This document shows, one piece after another, positions 32,265 to 41,787 of a stretch of DNA of 64,000 nt. The DNA lies in NCBI RefSeq assembly GCF_028290625.1, contig NZ_JAQGJM010000009.1, positions 186,001 through 250,000 on the forward strand, read 5' to 3'. Position numbers and translations under genes: made by a program. This DNA is from Devosia sp. GTDB taxonomy: Bacteria; Pseudomonadota; Alphaproteobacteria; Rhizobiales; Devosiaceae. How positions within the stretch are numbered: the stretch's first letter is position 1; every line of letters begins with the position of its first letter. Under the pieces are notes generated by a model. That model did not search any database. It was not told the origin of the DNA and saw only the letters and a program-made list of their open reading frames with translations.

Positions 32265-32324
32265 ATAACCCAAGAGTTCTAAAACTATCTGGTTATATTA
32301 ATGCTGGACGCCGCGCGACGTCAA
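32265..32324 (-). promoter_or_regulatory. Promoter and operator of ArsR module 1
   Basis: On the reverse strand TTGACG (32319-32324) and TAATAT (32295-32300) are 18 bases apart. ATAACC (32265-32270) and GGTTAT (32291-32296) form an inverted repeat with a 20-base centre that overlaps the end of the -10 and the transcript start, suitable for a dimeric repressor. Confidence 0.55.
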
Positions 32325-32328
32325 GCGA

Positions 32329-33348
32329 TCAGCCAGCGGCGTGAGGGATCGGTGTGCCATCCGCGAGCAGGCCTTTGTCGGCCAGCGCAGTCCACAGTTC
32401 GGCCGGAATTTTGACCTGCCACCAATCGAGAATGCCATCCAGTTCGGCTGGTGACCGCGGGCCGGGGAGGACGTTGCAGACGGCCGGGTGGGTCAGCGGA
32501 AACTGCAGCGCCGCGGCGGGTAGTGGCACATTGAAGTCCTTGCAGACGGCTTCGATGGCCTTGACTTTGGCGACGATTTCCTCGGGCGCCTTGGCATAAT
32601 TGAATTTGTCGCCACCCACGAGGATACCAGAATTGAACGGACCACCGACCACGACGGATGCGCCGCGCTCGATGCAGGTGGACATGAAGGGATGCAAGGA
32701 GGTCTGCTCCAGCAGCGTATAGCGGCCGGCGAGCAGGAACACGTCCCAATCGCCGAGGGCGAAGGCGTCCATAAGCACCTCCCACTCGTTGACGCCGAGG
32801 CCTATGGCCGAGATGACGCCGCTGTCGCGCAGTTCGCGCAGCGCCTTGTAGCCGCCATTGGCGAGTTGCGCCCAGAGCGGCTTGTTGGCTTCGACGCCGT
32901 GGGTGGCGACGCCTATGTCGTGCACGTAGAGAACGTCGATCGCGTTGACGCCGAGGCGCTGCAGGCTGTCCTCGAACGAGCGCATGATGCCGTCGTAGGA
33001 ATAGTCGTACGCTTGGTTGAAGGGCAGGGGATCGACCCAGGCGCCCTTGTCCTGCTCGGCGACTTTGACGGGCTTCAGCAGGCGGCCGACCTTGCTGGAC
33101 AGGATCGCTTCGCCACGGCGCTCGCGTAGCGCGTCGCCGACCAGATGCTCGGAGCGCCCGAGGCCGTATTGCGGTGCGGTATCGACATAATTGATGCCGA
33201 CATCGAGCGCGTGCGCTACCGTGGCGCGGGCCTGTTCGGCCGGCACGGCGCTGAAAATGCCAGCGAGCGATGCGCCGCCGAGGCCAAGGGTTGTCACTTC
33301 GAGCGCGGTCTTGCCGACGCGGCGTTTTTCAAAACTGAGCTTGGTCAT
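32329..33348 (-). CDS. Aldo/keto reductase (aldose 1-dehydrogenase type)
   Basis: 339 aa NAD(P)-dependent reductase. It shows the AKR tetrad: Asp and Tyr in NYVDTAPQYGLGRSE, Lys in AILSSKVGR, and His in VLYVHDIG. The sequence resembles D-threo-aldose 1-dehydrogenase, L-fucose dehydrogenase and pyridoxal 4-dehydrogenase; which substrate is used is not decidable. The neighbouring AraD1-type hydrolase (33426) favours an oxidative sugar route: aldose to lactone. The frame is open to 33381, but ATG at 33348 has GGAGGG upstream, so I chose it. The ribosome site is buried in a hairpin (33354-33371). Confidence 0.85.
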   Translation of the reverse strand: MTKLSFEKRRVGKTALEVTTLGLGGASLAGIFSAVPAEQARATVAHALDVGINYVDTAPQYGLGRSEHLVGDALRERRGEAILSSKVGRLLKPVKVAEQDKGAWVDPLPFNQAYDYSYDGIMRSFEDSLQRLGVNAIDVLYVHDIGVATHGVEANKPLWAQLANGGYKALRELRDSGVISAIGLGVNEWEVLMDAFALGDWDVFLLAGRYTLLEQTSLHPFMSTCIERGASVVVGGPFNSGILVGGDKFNYAKAPEEIVAKVKAIEAVCKDFNVPLPAAALQFPLTHPAVCNVLPGPRSPAELDGILDWWQVKIPAELWTALADKGLLADGTPIPHAAG

Positions 33349-33353
33349 GATTG

Positions 33354-33371
33354 TCCCTCCGGATGGAGGGA
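33354..33371 (-). promoter_or_regulatory. Hairpin covering the ribosome-binding site of the aldo/keto reductase
   Basis: TCCCTCC-ATCC-GGAGGGA in the transcript is a perfect 7-bp stem with a 4-base loop; its 3' arm is the GGAGGGA ribosome site, five bases before the ATG. Confidence 0.55.
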
Positions 33372-33425
33372 CAACTGACATGCTAGTAGCGCGGCGTAAA
33401 GCCGGGGGCCGCGCAAAGTTTGCGC

Positions 33426-34415
33426 TTAGTAGACGTTGCCGACGATGACGGGATGCTCGGCTTCGATGCGAATCGGGTTGCGCAGAGCCGCGCCGAACTG
33501 GGCTTCCTCGATCTCGAACACGTCATTGGGCTGGGTGACCACGCCATCGGCAAAGCTCAGCGTCGCGGTGCCGAACATGTGGACGTGAATATCGCCCGGA
33601 TTGCGGAACAGCTCGTATTTGAAGTGGTGATATTCAAGGTTGGCGATGGTGTGGCTCATGTTGGCCTCGCCGCTGAGGAACGGCTTTTCCCAGATCACCT
33701 GGCCATCGCGCTTGATGCGCGACATGCCCTCGATATGGGACGGCAGGTCGCCGACGCGTAGTTCGGGTCCGAAGGCGCAGGCACGCAGTTTGGAATGGGC
33801 GAGGTAGAGGTAGTTGACCCGTTCGGTGACGTGGTCGGAAAATTCATTGGCCAGCGCAAAGCCGAGCCGGCGCGGCTGGCCGTTCTGATCGATGACATAA
33901 ATGCCGGCAATCTCGGGCTCTTCGCCGGCATCGCGGGCGAAGGACGGGGAGGGGATCGGGTGGCCGGGATTGACCACGGTGTAGCCGTTGCCCTTGTAGA
34001 ACCATTCGGGCTGCACGCCCTTGCTGCCATCGGCGGGCTTGCCGTTTTCCAGGCCCATCTGGAACATCTTCATCGAGTCGGTCAGCTCGCCGGCCGGCTT
34101 GTTGGAATTGTGCATGGCGTCACGTGTCGAGGCCGAGCCGAGATGGGTGAGGCCGGTGCCGGTGACGTAGAGATGGGCCGGATCTGGGTGATCGACCGGC
34201 GCCAGCATGCGGCCTTCGGCGAGGATAGCGGCCTTGTCGACGGCGGCGCCGAGGCCTTTTTCCGCGATCAGCGCGCCGATGCCGATATTGCGGGCCAGAG
34301 CGGCGATGGCCAGATCGTAGACGCTGGCGGCGTCATTAACCTGCCGGGTGATGTCGCCATCGACCTGGCCGACGGCGCGTTCGCCGTTGAGGTCGAAAAA
34401 CTGAATGAGGTTCAT
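33426..34415 (-). CDS. AraD1/GguC-family protein (FAH superfamily)
   Basis: 329 aa. Members of the fumarylacetoacetate-hydrolase superfamily with this organisation (GguC, AraD1) are dehydratases or hydrolases of 2-keto-3-deoxy sugar acids; AraD1 acts on 2-keto-3-deoxy-L-arabonate in oxidative pentose breakdown. Visible features: ATRDAMHN-like start, EPEIAGIYVIDQNGQPRRLGFALANEFSDHVTE with acidic metal ligands, and the closing HVHMFGTATLSFADGVVTQPNDVFEIEEAQFG. The adjacent aldo/keto reductase on the same strand fits such a pathway. Substrate assignment is inference. A gap of 77 bases separates the two, so joint transcription is likely but not certain. Confidence 0.8.
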   Translation of the reverse strand: MNLIQFFDLNGERAVGQVDGDITRQVNDAASVYDLAIAALARNIGIGALIAEKGLGAAVDKAAILAEGRMLAPVDHPDPAHLYVTGTGLTHLGSASTRDAMHNSNKPAGELTDSMKMFQMGLENGKPADGSKGVQPEWFYKGNGYTVVNPGHPIPSPSFARDAGEEPEIAGIYVIDQNGQPRRLGFALANEFSDHVTERVNYLYLAHSKLRACAFGPELRVGDLPSHIEGMSRIKRDGQVIWEKPFLSGEANMSHTIANLEYHHFKYELFRNPGDIHVHMFGTATLSFADGVVTQPNDVFEIEEAQFGAALRNPIRIEAEHPVIVGNVY

Positions 34416-34573
34416 AGCGTGGCTCCTGGCCGTGGCTGGCCCGGTTCGGGCTGATTGGCGGGCATAAAACGCAACATGTTAGTCAGGGGCAAGCGGAAAA
34501 TGGTACGCGGTCGGCGGGGCGGGCGTATTCTTGGAGTGTTGGCGACGTTTGCGCGAAAGGCAAAAATTCCCCA

Positions 34574-34600
34574 TTGACAGCACGGAAACAAAATGAGAAC
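34574..34600 (+). promoter_or_regulatory. SOS-type region upstream of recA
   Basis: TTGACA (34574-34579) lies before AAACAAAATGAGAAC (34586-34600), which is GAAC-N7-GAAC with one mismatch in the first half. GAAC-N7-GAAC (GTTC-N7-GTTC in reverse) is the LexA operator in alphaproteobacteria. A clear -10 is not visible. recA starts 83 bases later. Confidence 0.55.
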
Positions 34601-34682
34601 AAATAGGGCACATTCAATGCACGACTGTTTACGGTGCCAGCGCGTTGCCAGGCCCCCAAGAGCGTGAAATAAGGAGAGAATC

Positions 34683-35759
34683 ATGGCTGGCTCGCCGCTT
34701 CGCGTTGTTGAAGGTGGATCGATGGATAAGGATAAGGCGCTCGCGGCTGCACTCAGCCAGATCGAGCGCAATTTCGGCAAGGGCTCGATCATGCGCCTTG
34801 GCGAAAGCGCCGCGATCGAGGTCGAATCGATCTCCACGGGTTCGCTGGGCCTCGACATTGCGTTGGGCATTGGCGGGTTGCCAAAGGGCCGTATCGTCGA
34901 GATTTTCGGGCCAGAAAGCTCGGGCAAGACCACGCTGGCGCTGCATGTGATCGCCGAGGCGCAGCGCGCTGGTGGCATTTGCGCCTTTGTGGACGCTGAG
35001 CATGCCTTGGACCCGATTTATGCCCGCAAGCTGGGCGTCAACATCGATGACCTGCTGATCTCACAGCCCGATGCCGGTGAGCAGGCGCTGGAAATCACCG
35101 ATACGCTGGTTCGATCCGGCGCCATCGACGTGCTGGTCATCGATTCGGTGGCGGCATTGACGCCGCGAGCCGAACTCGAAGGCGAAATGGGCGATTCATT
35201 GCCGGGCCTGCAGGCCCGCCTGATGAGCCAGGCGATGCGCAAGCTGACGGGCTCGATCTCCAAGTCCAAGTGCCTGGTCATTTTCATCAACCAGATCCGC
35301 ATGAAAATCGGCGTGATGTATGGTTCGCCGGAGACCACCACGGGCGGTAATGCGCTCAAGTTCTACGCTTCGGTGCGCCTCGATATCCGCCGCATCGGCG
35401 CGATCAAGGATCGCGAAGAAATCGTCGGCAACCAGACCCGCGTCAAAGTGGTCAAGAACAAGCTGGCACCGCCGTTCCGCCAGGTCGAGTTCGACATCAT
35501 GTATGGCGAAGGCATTTCCAAGACCGGCGAATTGCTCGATCTCGGCGTCAAGAGCGGCATCGTCGAGAAGGCGGGCGCCTGGTTCTCTTATGACAGCCAA
35601 CGCCTGGGGCAGGGCCGCGAGAATTCGCGCCAGTTCCTCAAGGACAATCCGGCGATTGCCGCCACTATCGAGCAGGGCGTGCGCGAGAGCTCTGGCCTGT
35701 TGGGCGAAGTGCTGCTGGCCGTGGCCGGTGACGAGGATGCGGCGGACGACGCCGAATAA
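34683..35759 (+). CDS. recA: Recombinase RecA
   Basis: 358 aa. RecA drives homologous recombination and LexA self-cleavage. The Walker A motif GPESSGKTT is at about residues 76-84, the Walker B-like LVIDSVAAL and the L2/DNA-binding loop region [16 protein letters not shown] are present. The C-terminal acidic tail ([10 protein letters not shown]) is typical. AGGAGA lies upstream of ATG. A good terminator and the SOS-type box support single-gene, damage-inducible expression. Confidence 0.98.
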   Translation: MAGSPLRVVEGGSMDKDKALAAALSQIERNFGKGSIMRLGESAAIEVESISTGSLGLDIALGIGGLPKGRIVEIFGPESSGKTTLALHVIAEAQRAGGICAFVDAEHALDPIYARKLGVNIDDLLISQPDAGEQALEITDTLVRSGAIDVLVIDSVAALTPRAELEGEMGDSLPGLQARLMSQAMRKLTGSISKSKCLVIFINQIRMKIGVMYGSPETTTGGNALKFYASVRLDIRRIGAIKDREEIVGNQTRVKVVKNKLAPPFRQVEFDIMYGEGISKTGELLDLGVKSGIVEKAGAWFSYDSQRLGQGRENSRQFLKDNPAIAATIEQGVRESSGLLGEVLLAVAGDEDAADDAE

Positions 35760-35781
35760 GATTATCCCATGCAGGGATTTA

Positions 35782-35812
35782 GGGGGTGGTGCGCAAGCAC
35801 TGCCCCTTTTTT
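35782..35812 (+). terminator. Terminator of recA
   Basis: GGGGTGGTGC-GCAA-GCACTGCCCC pairs with two wobble pairs and is followed by six T, 23 bases after the recA stop. Confidence 0.85.
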
Positions 35813-35970
35813 GTGTTCTTGCGCCGGCAATTTTAGCGGATGGCGCTTTTCTGAGCGGATTGCGGCGCGACTGAGGCGCCAATGCTGGACAGGGAAGGCG
35901 GGCCCGCGATAGAAAGCCGTACCTTCTTCGGTGCCACTCTGCTGCGCCATTCCCGCGATGAAAGTGTCTG

Positions 35971-38610
35971 ATGACGAGCGTAAACGATATCCGGTCGAGT
36001 TTTGTGGATTACTTTGCCCGCAACGGGCATGAGCCGGTGGCCTCGAGCCCGCTGGTGCCGCGCAATGACCCAACGCTGATGTTCGTCAATTCGGGCATGG
36101 TGCAGTTCAAGAACGTCTTCACCGGCGTCGAAAAGCGCGACTACAAGCGCGCCACCACGGCACAGAAGAGCGTGCGCGCTGGTGGCAAGCACAACGATCT
36201 GGACAATGTGGGCTTCACCGCGCGCCATCACACCTTCTTCGAGATGCTGGGCAATTTCTCGTTCGGCGACTATTTCAAGGAACAGGCGATTGAATACGCC
36301 TGGAACCTGATGACCAAGGAATGGGGCTTGCCCAAGGACAAGCTCAGCGCCACCGTCTATCAGGACGATGACGAGGCATTCGCGCTGTGGAAGAAGATCG
36401 CGGGCCTCTCCGACGACAAGATCGTTCGGCTCGGCGCCAAGTCGAACTTCTGGCAGATGGGCGATACCGGCCCGTGCGGCCCGTGCTCGGAAATCTTCTT
36501 TGATCATGGCGACAAGTACTGGGGCGGCCCTCCGGGCTCGCCCGAGGAGGATGGCGACCGGTTCGTCGAGATCTGGAACCTGGTGTTCATGCAGTTCGAG
36601 CAGGCGCCGGACGGCAGCCGCACCGTGCTGCCCAAGCCCTCGGTCGACACCGGCATGGGGCTCGAGCGCGTGGCCGCGGTCATGCAGGGCACCAACAACA
36701 ATTACGAAATCGACCTGTTCAAGACGCTGATCTCCTCGACCATGCAGGCGACCGGCTTCAATGGCGATCCGACGACACCGAGCCTGCGCGTGATCGCCGA
36801 TCACCTGCGCTCGATGAGCTTCCTGATTGCCGAGGGCGTGCTGCCCTCCAATGAGGGCCGCGGCTATGTGCTGCGCCGCATCATGCGCCGCGCCATGCGA
36901 CACGCCACGCTACTAGGTGCCGAGGAGCCGGTGATCCACCGCATCGTGCCGACGCTGGTGCGCGAAATGGGCCAGGCCTATCCCGAGCTGGTGCGCGGCG
37001 AGGGGATGATCGAAGAGACCATCCGCCTTGAGGAAAACCGCTTCCTCAAGACTTTGAGCCGCGGCTTGCAACTGCTTGACGAAGCCACTGTCGGCCTTGG
37101 TCATGGCGACATGCTTGAGGGTGTAACCGCCTTCAAGCTCTACGACACCTACGGCTTTCCGCTCGACCTGACGCAGGATGCCCTGCGCATGCGCGGCGTC
37201 AATGTCGACCTGACCGGTTTTGAGGACGCCATGGCGCGCCAGCGTGCCGAAGCCCGCAAGAGCTGGTCGGGCTCGGGCGAGGCCGGCGAGGACAAGGTCT
37301 GGTTTGCCGTCGCCGACAAAGTCGGTCCGACGGAATTTCTTGGCTATGAAACCGAGGTTGCCGAGGGCGTCGTCACGGCTCTGGTGCGCAACGGCGCGAT
37401 GGTCGAGACGCTTGCCGCCGGCGAGGAGGGCTTCGTCGTGCTCAACCAGACGCCATTCTATGGCGAGAGTGGTGGGCAGGTCGGCGATACCGGTACGATC
37501 TCGGGCGAAGGCGTGGCCGCCGACGTCATAGATACGGTCAAGAATCATGGCGTCTTCGGCCACAAGGTTACTGTCCGGCAGGGCACGCTTGCACTGGGTG
37601 CGCCGCTTAGCCTGATGGTGGACCATAGCCGCCGCTCGGCTATTCGCGCCAATCACTCGGCCACCCACCTGCTGCACGAGGCGTTGCGCATCGTTCTGGG
37701 TGATCACGTCGCCCAAAAGGGTTCGATGGTCTCGGCCGACCGGCTGCGCTTCGATTTCGTTCATTCCAAGCCGATCAGTCCACAGGAAATGGCGCAGATC
37801 GAGGATATCGCCAACGATATCGTATTGCAGAACTCACGCGTGGAAACGCGGTTGATGGGCGTTGAGGAAGCCAAGCAATCGGGCGCGCGCGCGCTGTTCG
37901 GCGAAAAGTATGGCGATGAGGTCCGGGTCGTCTCGATGGGCGATCCAACCGGCAATGCGGTGGGCTGGTCCGTCGAATTGTGCGGCGGCACCCATGTCGG
38001 CCGCACAGGCGATATCGGGCTGATTTCAGTGCTCGGGGAGTCCGGCGTGGCCGCCGGCGTGCGTCGCATCGAGGCGCTGACAGCGCGCGGGGCCCGTCAC
38101 CATGCCCGCACCAATACCAATCTGGTCGCCAGCGTGGCTGATGTGCTGCACACCCAGCCAGCGGAGGTGCTCAATCGCATCGCGGCTTTGCAGGATCAGC
38201 TCAAGAAGTCCGAACGGGCCCTGACTGATGCTCGCCAGAAACTGGCAATGGGCGGCGGGGCGGATAGTCCCTCGGCCGAAACCGAGACGATCAACGGCGT
38301 CAATTTTGTCGGCCGTATCGTCGATGGCCTGCAGCCCAAGGATTTGCGCGGCCTGGTCGACCAGACCAAGAAGCAGGTCGGCTCGGGCGTTGTCGTAGTG
38401 ATCGGCATTACCGAAGACGGCAAGGCCGGGCTCGCTGTCGGCGTTACTGAGGATCTGGTCGGCAAGGTATCGGCCGTCGATTTGGTGCGGACCGGTTCGG
38501 CTGCGCTGGGCGGGCAGGGTGGCGGCGGACGCCCCGACATGGCACAGGCCGGTGGTCCGGATGGTAGCAAGGCCAATGAGGCCATGGCGGCGATCAGAGC
38601 GGCCCTCTGA
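35971..38610 (+). CDS. alaS: Alanyl-tRNA synthetase
   Basis: 879 aa, class II synthetase. The catalytic N-terminal domain begins [20 protein letters not shown] and has motif 2/3 signals such as [20 protein letters not shown] text ([17 protein letters not shown]) and [15 protein letters not shown]. The editing domain has [11 protein letters not shown] and CGGTH in [15 protein letters not shown], the zinc/editing residues. The C-Ala domain ends with [13 protein letters not shown]. Length matches bacterial AlaS (870-890). It follows recA, a common arrangement in Rhizobiales, but has its own 211-base leader region. Confidence 0.98.
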   Translation: MTSVNDIRSSFVDYFARNGHEPVASSPLVPRNDPTLMFVNSGMVQFKNVFTGVEKRDYKRATTAQKSVRAGGKHNDLDNVGFTARHHTFFEMLGNFSFGDYFKEQAIEYAWNLMTKEWGLPKDKLSATVYQDDDEAFALWKKIAGLSDDKIVRLGAKSNFWQMGDTGPCGPCSEIFFDHGDKYWGGPPGSPEEDGDRFVEIWNLVFMQFEQAPDGSRTVLPKPSVDTGMGLERVAAVMQGTNNNYEIDLFKTLISSTMQATGFNGDPTTPSLRVIADHLRSMSFLIAEGVLPSNEGRGYVLRRIMRRAMRHATLLGAEEPVIHRIVPTLVREMGQAYPELVRGEGMIEETIRLEENRFLKTLSRGLQLLDEATVGLGHGDMLEGVTAFKLYDTYGFPLDLTQDALRMRGVNVDLTGFEDAMARQRAEARKSWSGSGEAGEDKVWFAVADKVGPTEFLGYETEVAEGVVTALVRNGAMVETLAAGEEGFVVLNQTPFYGESGGQVGDTGTISGEGVAADVIDTVKNHGVFGHKVTVRQGTLALGAPLSLMVDHSRRSAIRANHSATHLLHEALRIVLGDHVAQKGSMVSADRLRFDFVHSKPISPQEMAQIEDIANDIVLQNSRVETRLMGVEEAKQSGARALFGEKYGDEVRVVSMGDPTGNAVGWSVELCGGTHVGRTGDIGLISVLGESGVAAGVRRIEALTARGARHHARTNTNLVASVADVLHTQPAEVLNRIAALQDQLKKSERALTDARQKLAMGGGADSPSAETETINGVNFVGRIVDGLQPKDLRGLVDQTKKQVGSGVVVVIGITEDGKAGLAVGVTEDLVGKVSAVDLVRTGSAALGGQGGGGRPDMAQAGGPDGSKANEAMAAIRAAL

Positions 38611-38631
38611 TCTTACGCGTGATTTATCGAG

Positions 38632-38662
38632 GCCCGCATCCTGACCGGTGCGGGCTTCGTCG
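38632..38662 (+). terminator. Terminator of alaS
   Basis: GCCCGCA and TGCGGGC pair around a 10-base loop, followed by TTCGTCGTTC; the T run is broken, so the call is moderate. It also lies at the end of the convergent transporter gene. Confidence 0.55.
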
Positions 38663-38665
38663 TTC

Positions 38666-39550
38666 TCACAGCCCGCTGCGATAGAAGAAGACGCGGGGTT
38701 TCCAGCGGATTTTGGTCTTTTCGCTGAGCACGTTCATCAGGCCGGCGCCGAGGACGACGAAGAGACCTCCGATGGCCAGAGCGTCGGGATATTCGTGATA
38801 GAACGCGGTGCCCAGGATAATGCCCCAGATCAGCTGGCTATATTGCACCGGTGCGAGCAGGTTGGCCGGCGTGACCTTGGTGGCGGCAATGAGCAGCAGG
38901 CCGCCACAGCCGCCAAAGGCGCCGCAGAGCGCGAGGAGGCCGAACTGCTCCCAAGTGGGCCAGACGAAACTGTGCAGCATCATCGTTCCGTTGAAAATGA
39001 CGGAATAGACCACGAGGACGCCGACCAGGGTGACCCGCTTCTCGGTGGGCGCGATATGACGCAGGATGACGGTGGTCACCGCTCCGACCAGGGTGCTGGC
39101 AAAGGCGGCGAGGTGCCCCAGGCCAAGTTCGCGGAATCCCGGCCGCACCACCAACAACACGCCGACGAAACCGACCAGCAGCAGAACCCAGCGCAGTGGC
39201 GTGACATGCTCCTTGAGGATCAATACCGATAGCAGGGTGACGAAAATCGGCGTGGTGAAGGCGATGGCATAGGTTTCGGCGAAATGAATGTGGGTGAAGG
39301 CATACACGATGAGGGAGGTGCCGCAGATTGCGGTCAGGCAGCGCAATTGCACCAGCCAGGGATGCTTCATCTTGAACATTTCACGCCAACGCTCCCGGCG
39401 GTTGGTCAGCGCGAGCGGGATGATCGAGAAACTGGTGGTGAAGAAAGCGATTTCGAAGACGCTGAAGCCCGGGCCGACCGCCTTGATCAGCGCATCGCCC
39501 ATGGAGAAACTGGCATAGGCCACAAAAGCAAGAATGACGCCGATCGGCAT
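38666..39550 (-). CDS. EamA/DMT-family transporter 1
   Basis: 294 aa inner-membrane transporter with ten hydrophobic segments in two EamA repeats. Typical text: FVAYASFSMGDALIKAVGPGFSVFEIAFF, HFAETYAIAFTTPIFVTLLSVLILKE, and the second repeat ending AIGGLFVVLGAGLMNVL. The frame is open to 39754, but the ATG at 39550 begins the first membrane segment and aligns with the start of the neighbouring paralogue, so I chose it. Substrate is unknown. It is the downstream member of a tandem pair; both share FR-L-GHLA and ANxxAPxQY motifs. Confidence 0.88.
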   Translation of the reverse strand: MPIGVILAFVAYASFSMGDALIKAVGPGFSVFEIAFFTTSFSIIPLALTNRRERWREMFKMKHPWLVQLRCLTAICGTSLIVYAFTHIHFAETYAIAFTTPIFVTLLSVLILKEHVTPLRWVLLLVGFVGVLLVVRPGFRELGLGHLAAFASTLVGAVTTVILRHIAPTEKRVTLVGVLVVYSVIFNGTMMLHSFVWPTWEQFGLLALCGAFGGCGGLLLIAATKVTPANLLAPVQYSQLIWGIILGTAFYHEYPDALAIGGLFVVLGAGLMNVLSEKTKIRWKPRVFFYRSGL

Positions 39551-39641
39551 CGAATAGTCCGGGTATAGGAGGTAAGGCGGGGGATAAGCGTTACCATACA
39601 AGATCGTGGCAACGGCGTCGAGAACGAAGCTGTTGGTGGCG

Positions 39642-40574
39642 CTAGATTTCCGGTCCCTGAACCTCGGCGATGTCGGTCGGCGATGTACCCTGGCGGGCGC
39701 GATATTCGGCATAACGGCCGGCGATGCGGGCGCGGGCGCCATCGAGCAGGACATTGATCAGGCCGGACAGGGTGACGATCGCCATGCCCACATAGGCCAG
39801 CGCGTCGGGATGCTCGGAATAGAAGAACGAGCCTAGCCCGATGGCCCAGAGAATCTGGATATACTGGATCGGCGCGATCTGGTTGGCGGGCGCGTTGCGG
39901 GTGGCGGCGATCAGCAGGATATGGCCCATGCCGACAAGGCTGCCACTGAGGGCCAGCAGGGCGAATTGGGCCGGGCTGGGCATGACAAAGCCGGGCAGCA
40001 TCAGCAGGCCCGTGGCGACGATGAGATAGAGCGCGGGCAGCGCGATGAGGCTGACGCGCTTCTCGTCGCCCGCAACGACGCGCAGGATCGTGGTGGAGGT
40101 TGCGCCGAAGACGGCGCAGGCCAGGGCCGCGAGATGGCCGAGTTCGAGGTCGCGGAAGCCGGGGCGCACGACCAGCATAACACCACAAAAGCCGATGAGC
40201 AGCATGGCCCAGCGGGTGAAGCCGACGCTCTCCTTGAGCAGGATCACCGAGAGCATGGTGATGAACAGCGGCATCATGAAGACCAGCGAGTAGGTTTCGG
40301 CGAAGGGGATATGGACGAAGGCGTAGGTGACCAGCAGCGAGGACATGACGCCGCTGAATGAGCGCAGGTGCACCAGGGCGGGCCGGGTCAGGTGAAATGC
40401 GTCGCGCCAGCGTTCGGCCTTTGGCTTGGCGAATATGGCCGGCAGCAGGGAAAACAGGGCGACGAAAAAGCCGATTTCGAAGACGCTGATGGTCGTGCCG
40501 AAGCCTTTGATGATGGCATCGCCGCCCGAATAGATCGAATAGGCGCCGATTGCGAACAGGACCCCGACGGGCAT
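39642..40574 (-). CDS. EamA/DMT-family transporter 2
   Basis: 310 aa, tandem paralogue of the gene at 38666 with the same ten-segment layout: GAYSIYSGGDAIIKGFGTTISVFEIGFF, HIPFAETYSLVFMMPLFITMLSVILLKE, and APIQYIQILWAIGLGSFF. It has an extra soluble C-terminal tail (about 25 residues with RARIAGRYAEYRARQG). Substrate is unknown. The gap of 91 bases from the first gene suggests a shared transcript after duplication. The 230 bases upstream (40575-40802) hold no other gene and are shared with the divergent methyltransferase. Confidence 0.88.
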   Translation of the reverse strand: MPVGVLFAIGAYSIYSGGDAIIKGFGTTISVFEIGFFVALFSLLPAIFAKPKAERWRDAFHLTRPALVHLRSFSGVMSSLLVTYAFVHIPFAETYSLVFMMPLFITMLSVILLKESVGFTRWAMLLIGFCGVMLVVRPGFRDLELGHLAALACAVFGATSTTILRVVAGDEKRVSLIALPALYLIVATGLLMLPGFVMPSPAQFALLALSGSLVGMGHILLIAATRNAPANQIAPIQYIQILWAIGLGSFFYSEHPDALAYVGMAIVTLSGLINVLLDGARARIAGRYAEYRARQGTSPTDIAEVQGPEI

Positions 40575-40802
40575 GAGACTACCGATGGCTGGAATAAGCA
40601 GGAGGATTTCAGCCTAGTGGGCACGGCCATTGGCGTCGACCGGAAAACTGGGCGTGCGCTCATTAGCGCAGCCAAATCCGAATTGATCCAAGTTTTACGA
40701 ACGCCAGATAGTTGGTGGTAGACGGCAGGCGGCCGAAAACAATCCGGAACAGGCAAATATATGCTAGTGTAGCGAGCGATCAAACGACGGCGGGTGATAG
40801 CA

Positions 40803-41615
40803 ATGTTGGAAACGGACAAGGTATTCGCGGGCTCGATTCCGGAAAACTACGACCGCTATATGGTACCTTTGATTTTCGAGCCGTTCGCCGCAGATCTTGC
40901 ACGACGGGCAGCGTTCCTGTCGCCGAACGCTGTTTTGGAAACCGCTGCGGGGACCGGGATTGTCACCCGCGCATTGGCGCCGGAACTGCCCGCCGGCGCA
41001 CGCTATGTGGTCACCGACTTCAACCAGCCTATGCTCGACTATGCCGCTTCGCGGCAAGCGCCGGACAGTCGTATCGAATGGCGCCAGGCGGACGCTCAGG
41101 CGCTCCCGTTTGAAGATGGGACATTCGATCTCGTGTGTTGTCAGTTCGGCGCGATGTTCTTCCCCGATCGCTCATCTGCATACCGCGAAGCAAAGCGTGT
41201 CCTGAGGCCCGGAGGACATTTCCTATTCAACGTATGGGACCGTATCGAGGAGAATGTATTTGCCAATGACGTGACGAATGCTCTCGCGGAGCTTTTTCCA
41301 AACGATCCGCCGCGTTTTCTGGCACGCACGCCGCACGGCTACCACGACACGTCACTGATCCGTCGCGAGTTGGAGGACGCAGGTTTCGCCCGTGTGACGA
41401 TCGAGATGAGAGCCGAACAAAGCCGCGCGTCATCGCCGCGCATTCCGGCGGTTGCCTATTGCCAAGGAACTGTTCTTCGCACCGAAATCGAGGCCAGAGA
41501 GGCGGGGAAACTGGACGCTGCAACCGACTACGTCGCCTCCGTGATCGCAGACAAGCATGGCCACGGCGCGGTTGCGGCCAAAATTCAGGCACACGTCATC
41601 GTGGCTGTGGTCTAG
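40803..41615 (+). CDS. Class I SAM-dependent methyltransferase
   Basis: 270 aa cytosolic methyltransferase. Motif I is VLETAAGTGIVTRAL (SAM-binding Gly-rich loop), followed by the acidic VVTDFNQPMLDYA, and the post-motif segment LPFEDGTFDLVCCQFGAMFF. C-terminal section with LRPGGHFLFNVWDRIEENVFA is like UbiE/COQ5-type enzymes. The substrate cannot be told; the family includes small-molecule methyltransferases. A GTG lies at 40794, but the ATG at 40803 with GGGTGA upstream is favoured. It stands alone, divergent from the EamA genes, and its codon use looks a little less GC-rich than its neighbours. Confidence 0.85.
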   Translation: MLETDKVFAGSIPENYDRYMVPLIFEPFAADLARRAAFLSPNAVLETAAGTGIVTRALAPELPAGARYVVTDFNQPMLDYAASRQAPDSRIEWRQADAQALPFEDGTFDLVCCQFGAMFFPDRSSAYREAKRVLRPGGHFLFNVWDRIEENVFANDVTNALAELFPNDPPRFLARTPHGYHDTSLIRRELEDAGFARVTIEMRAEQSRASSPRIPAVAYCQGTVLRTEIEAREAGKLDAATDYVASVIADKHGHGAVAAKIQAHVIVAVV

Positions 41616-41787
41616 GTCTTGGAATATCTCGGTCTGGCTTCCGCGACGCCGATCAAGTTTCATAAATCTCTGAGAGTTTGAGTACTCTCTGAACGATGTG
41701 TTCAGTTTGGCGTCAGCCGACGCATGCTGTGAATTGCGGACGGCACTACAGTCTTTCTACAGACAAGGCCAATGGAGGGCGTCGGTC

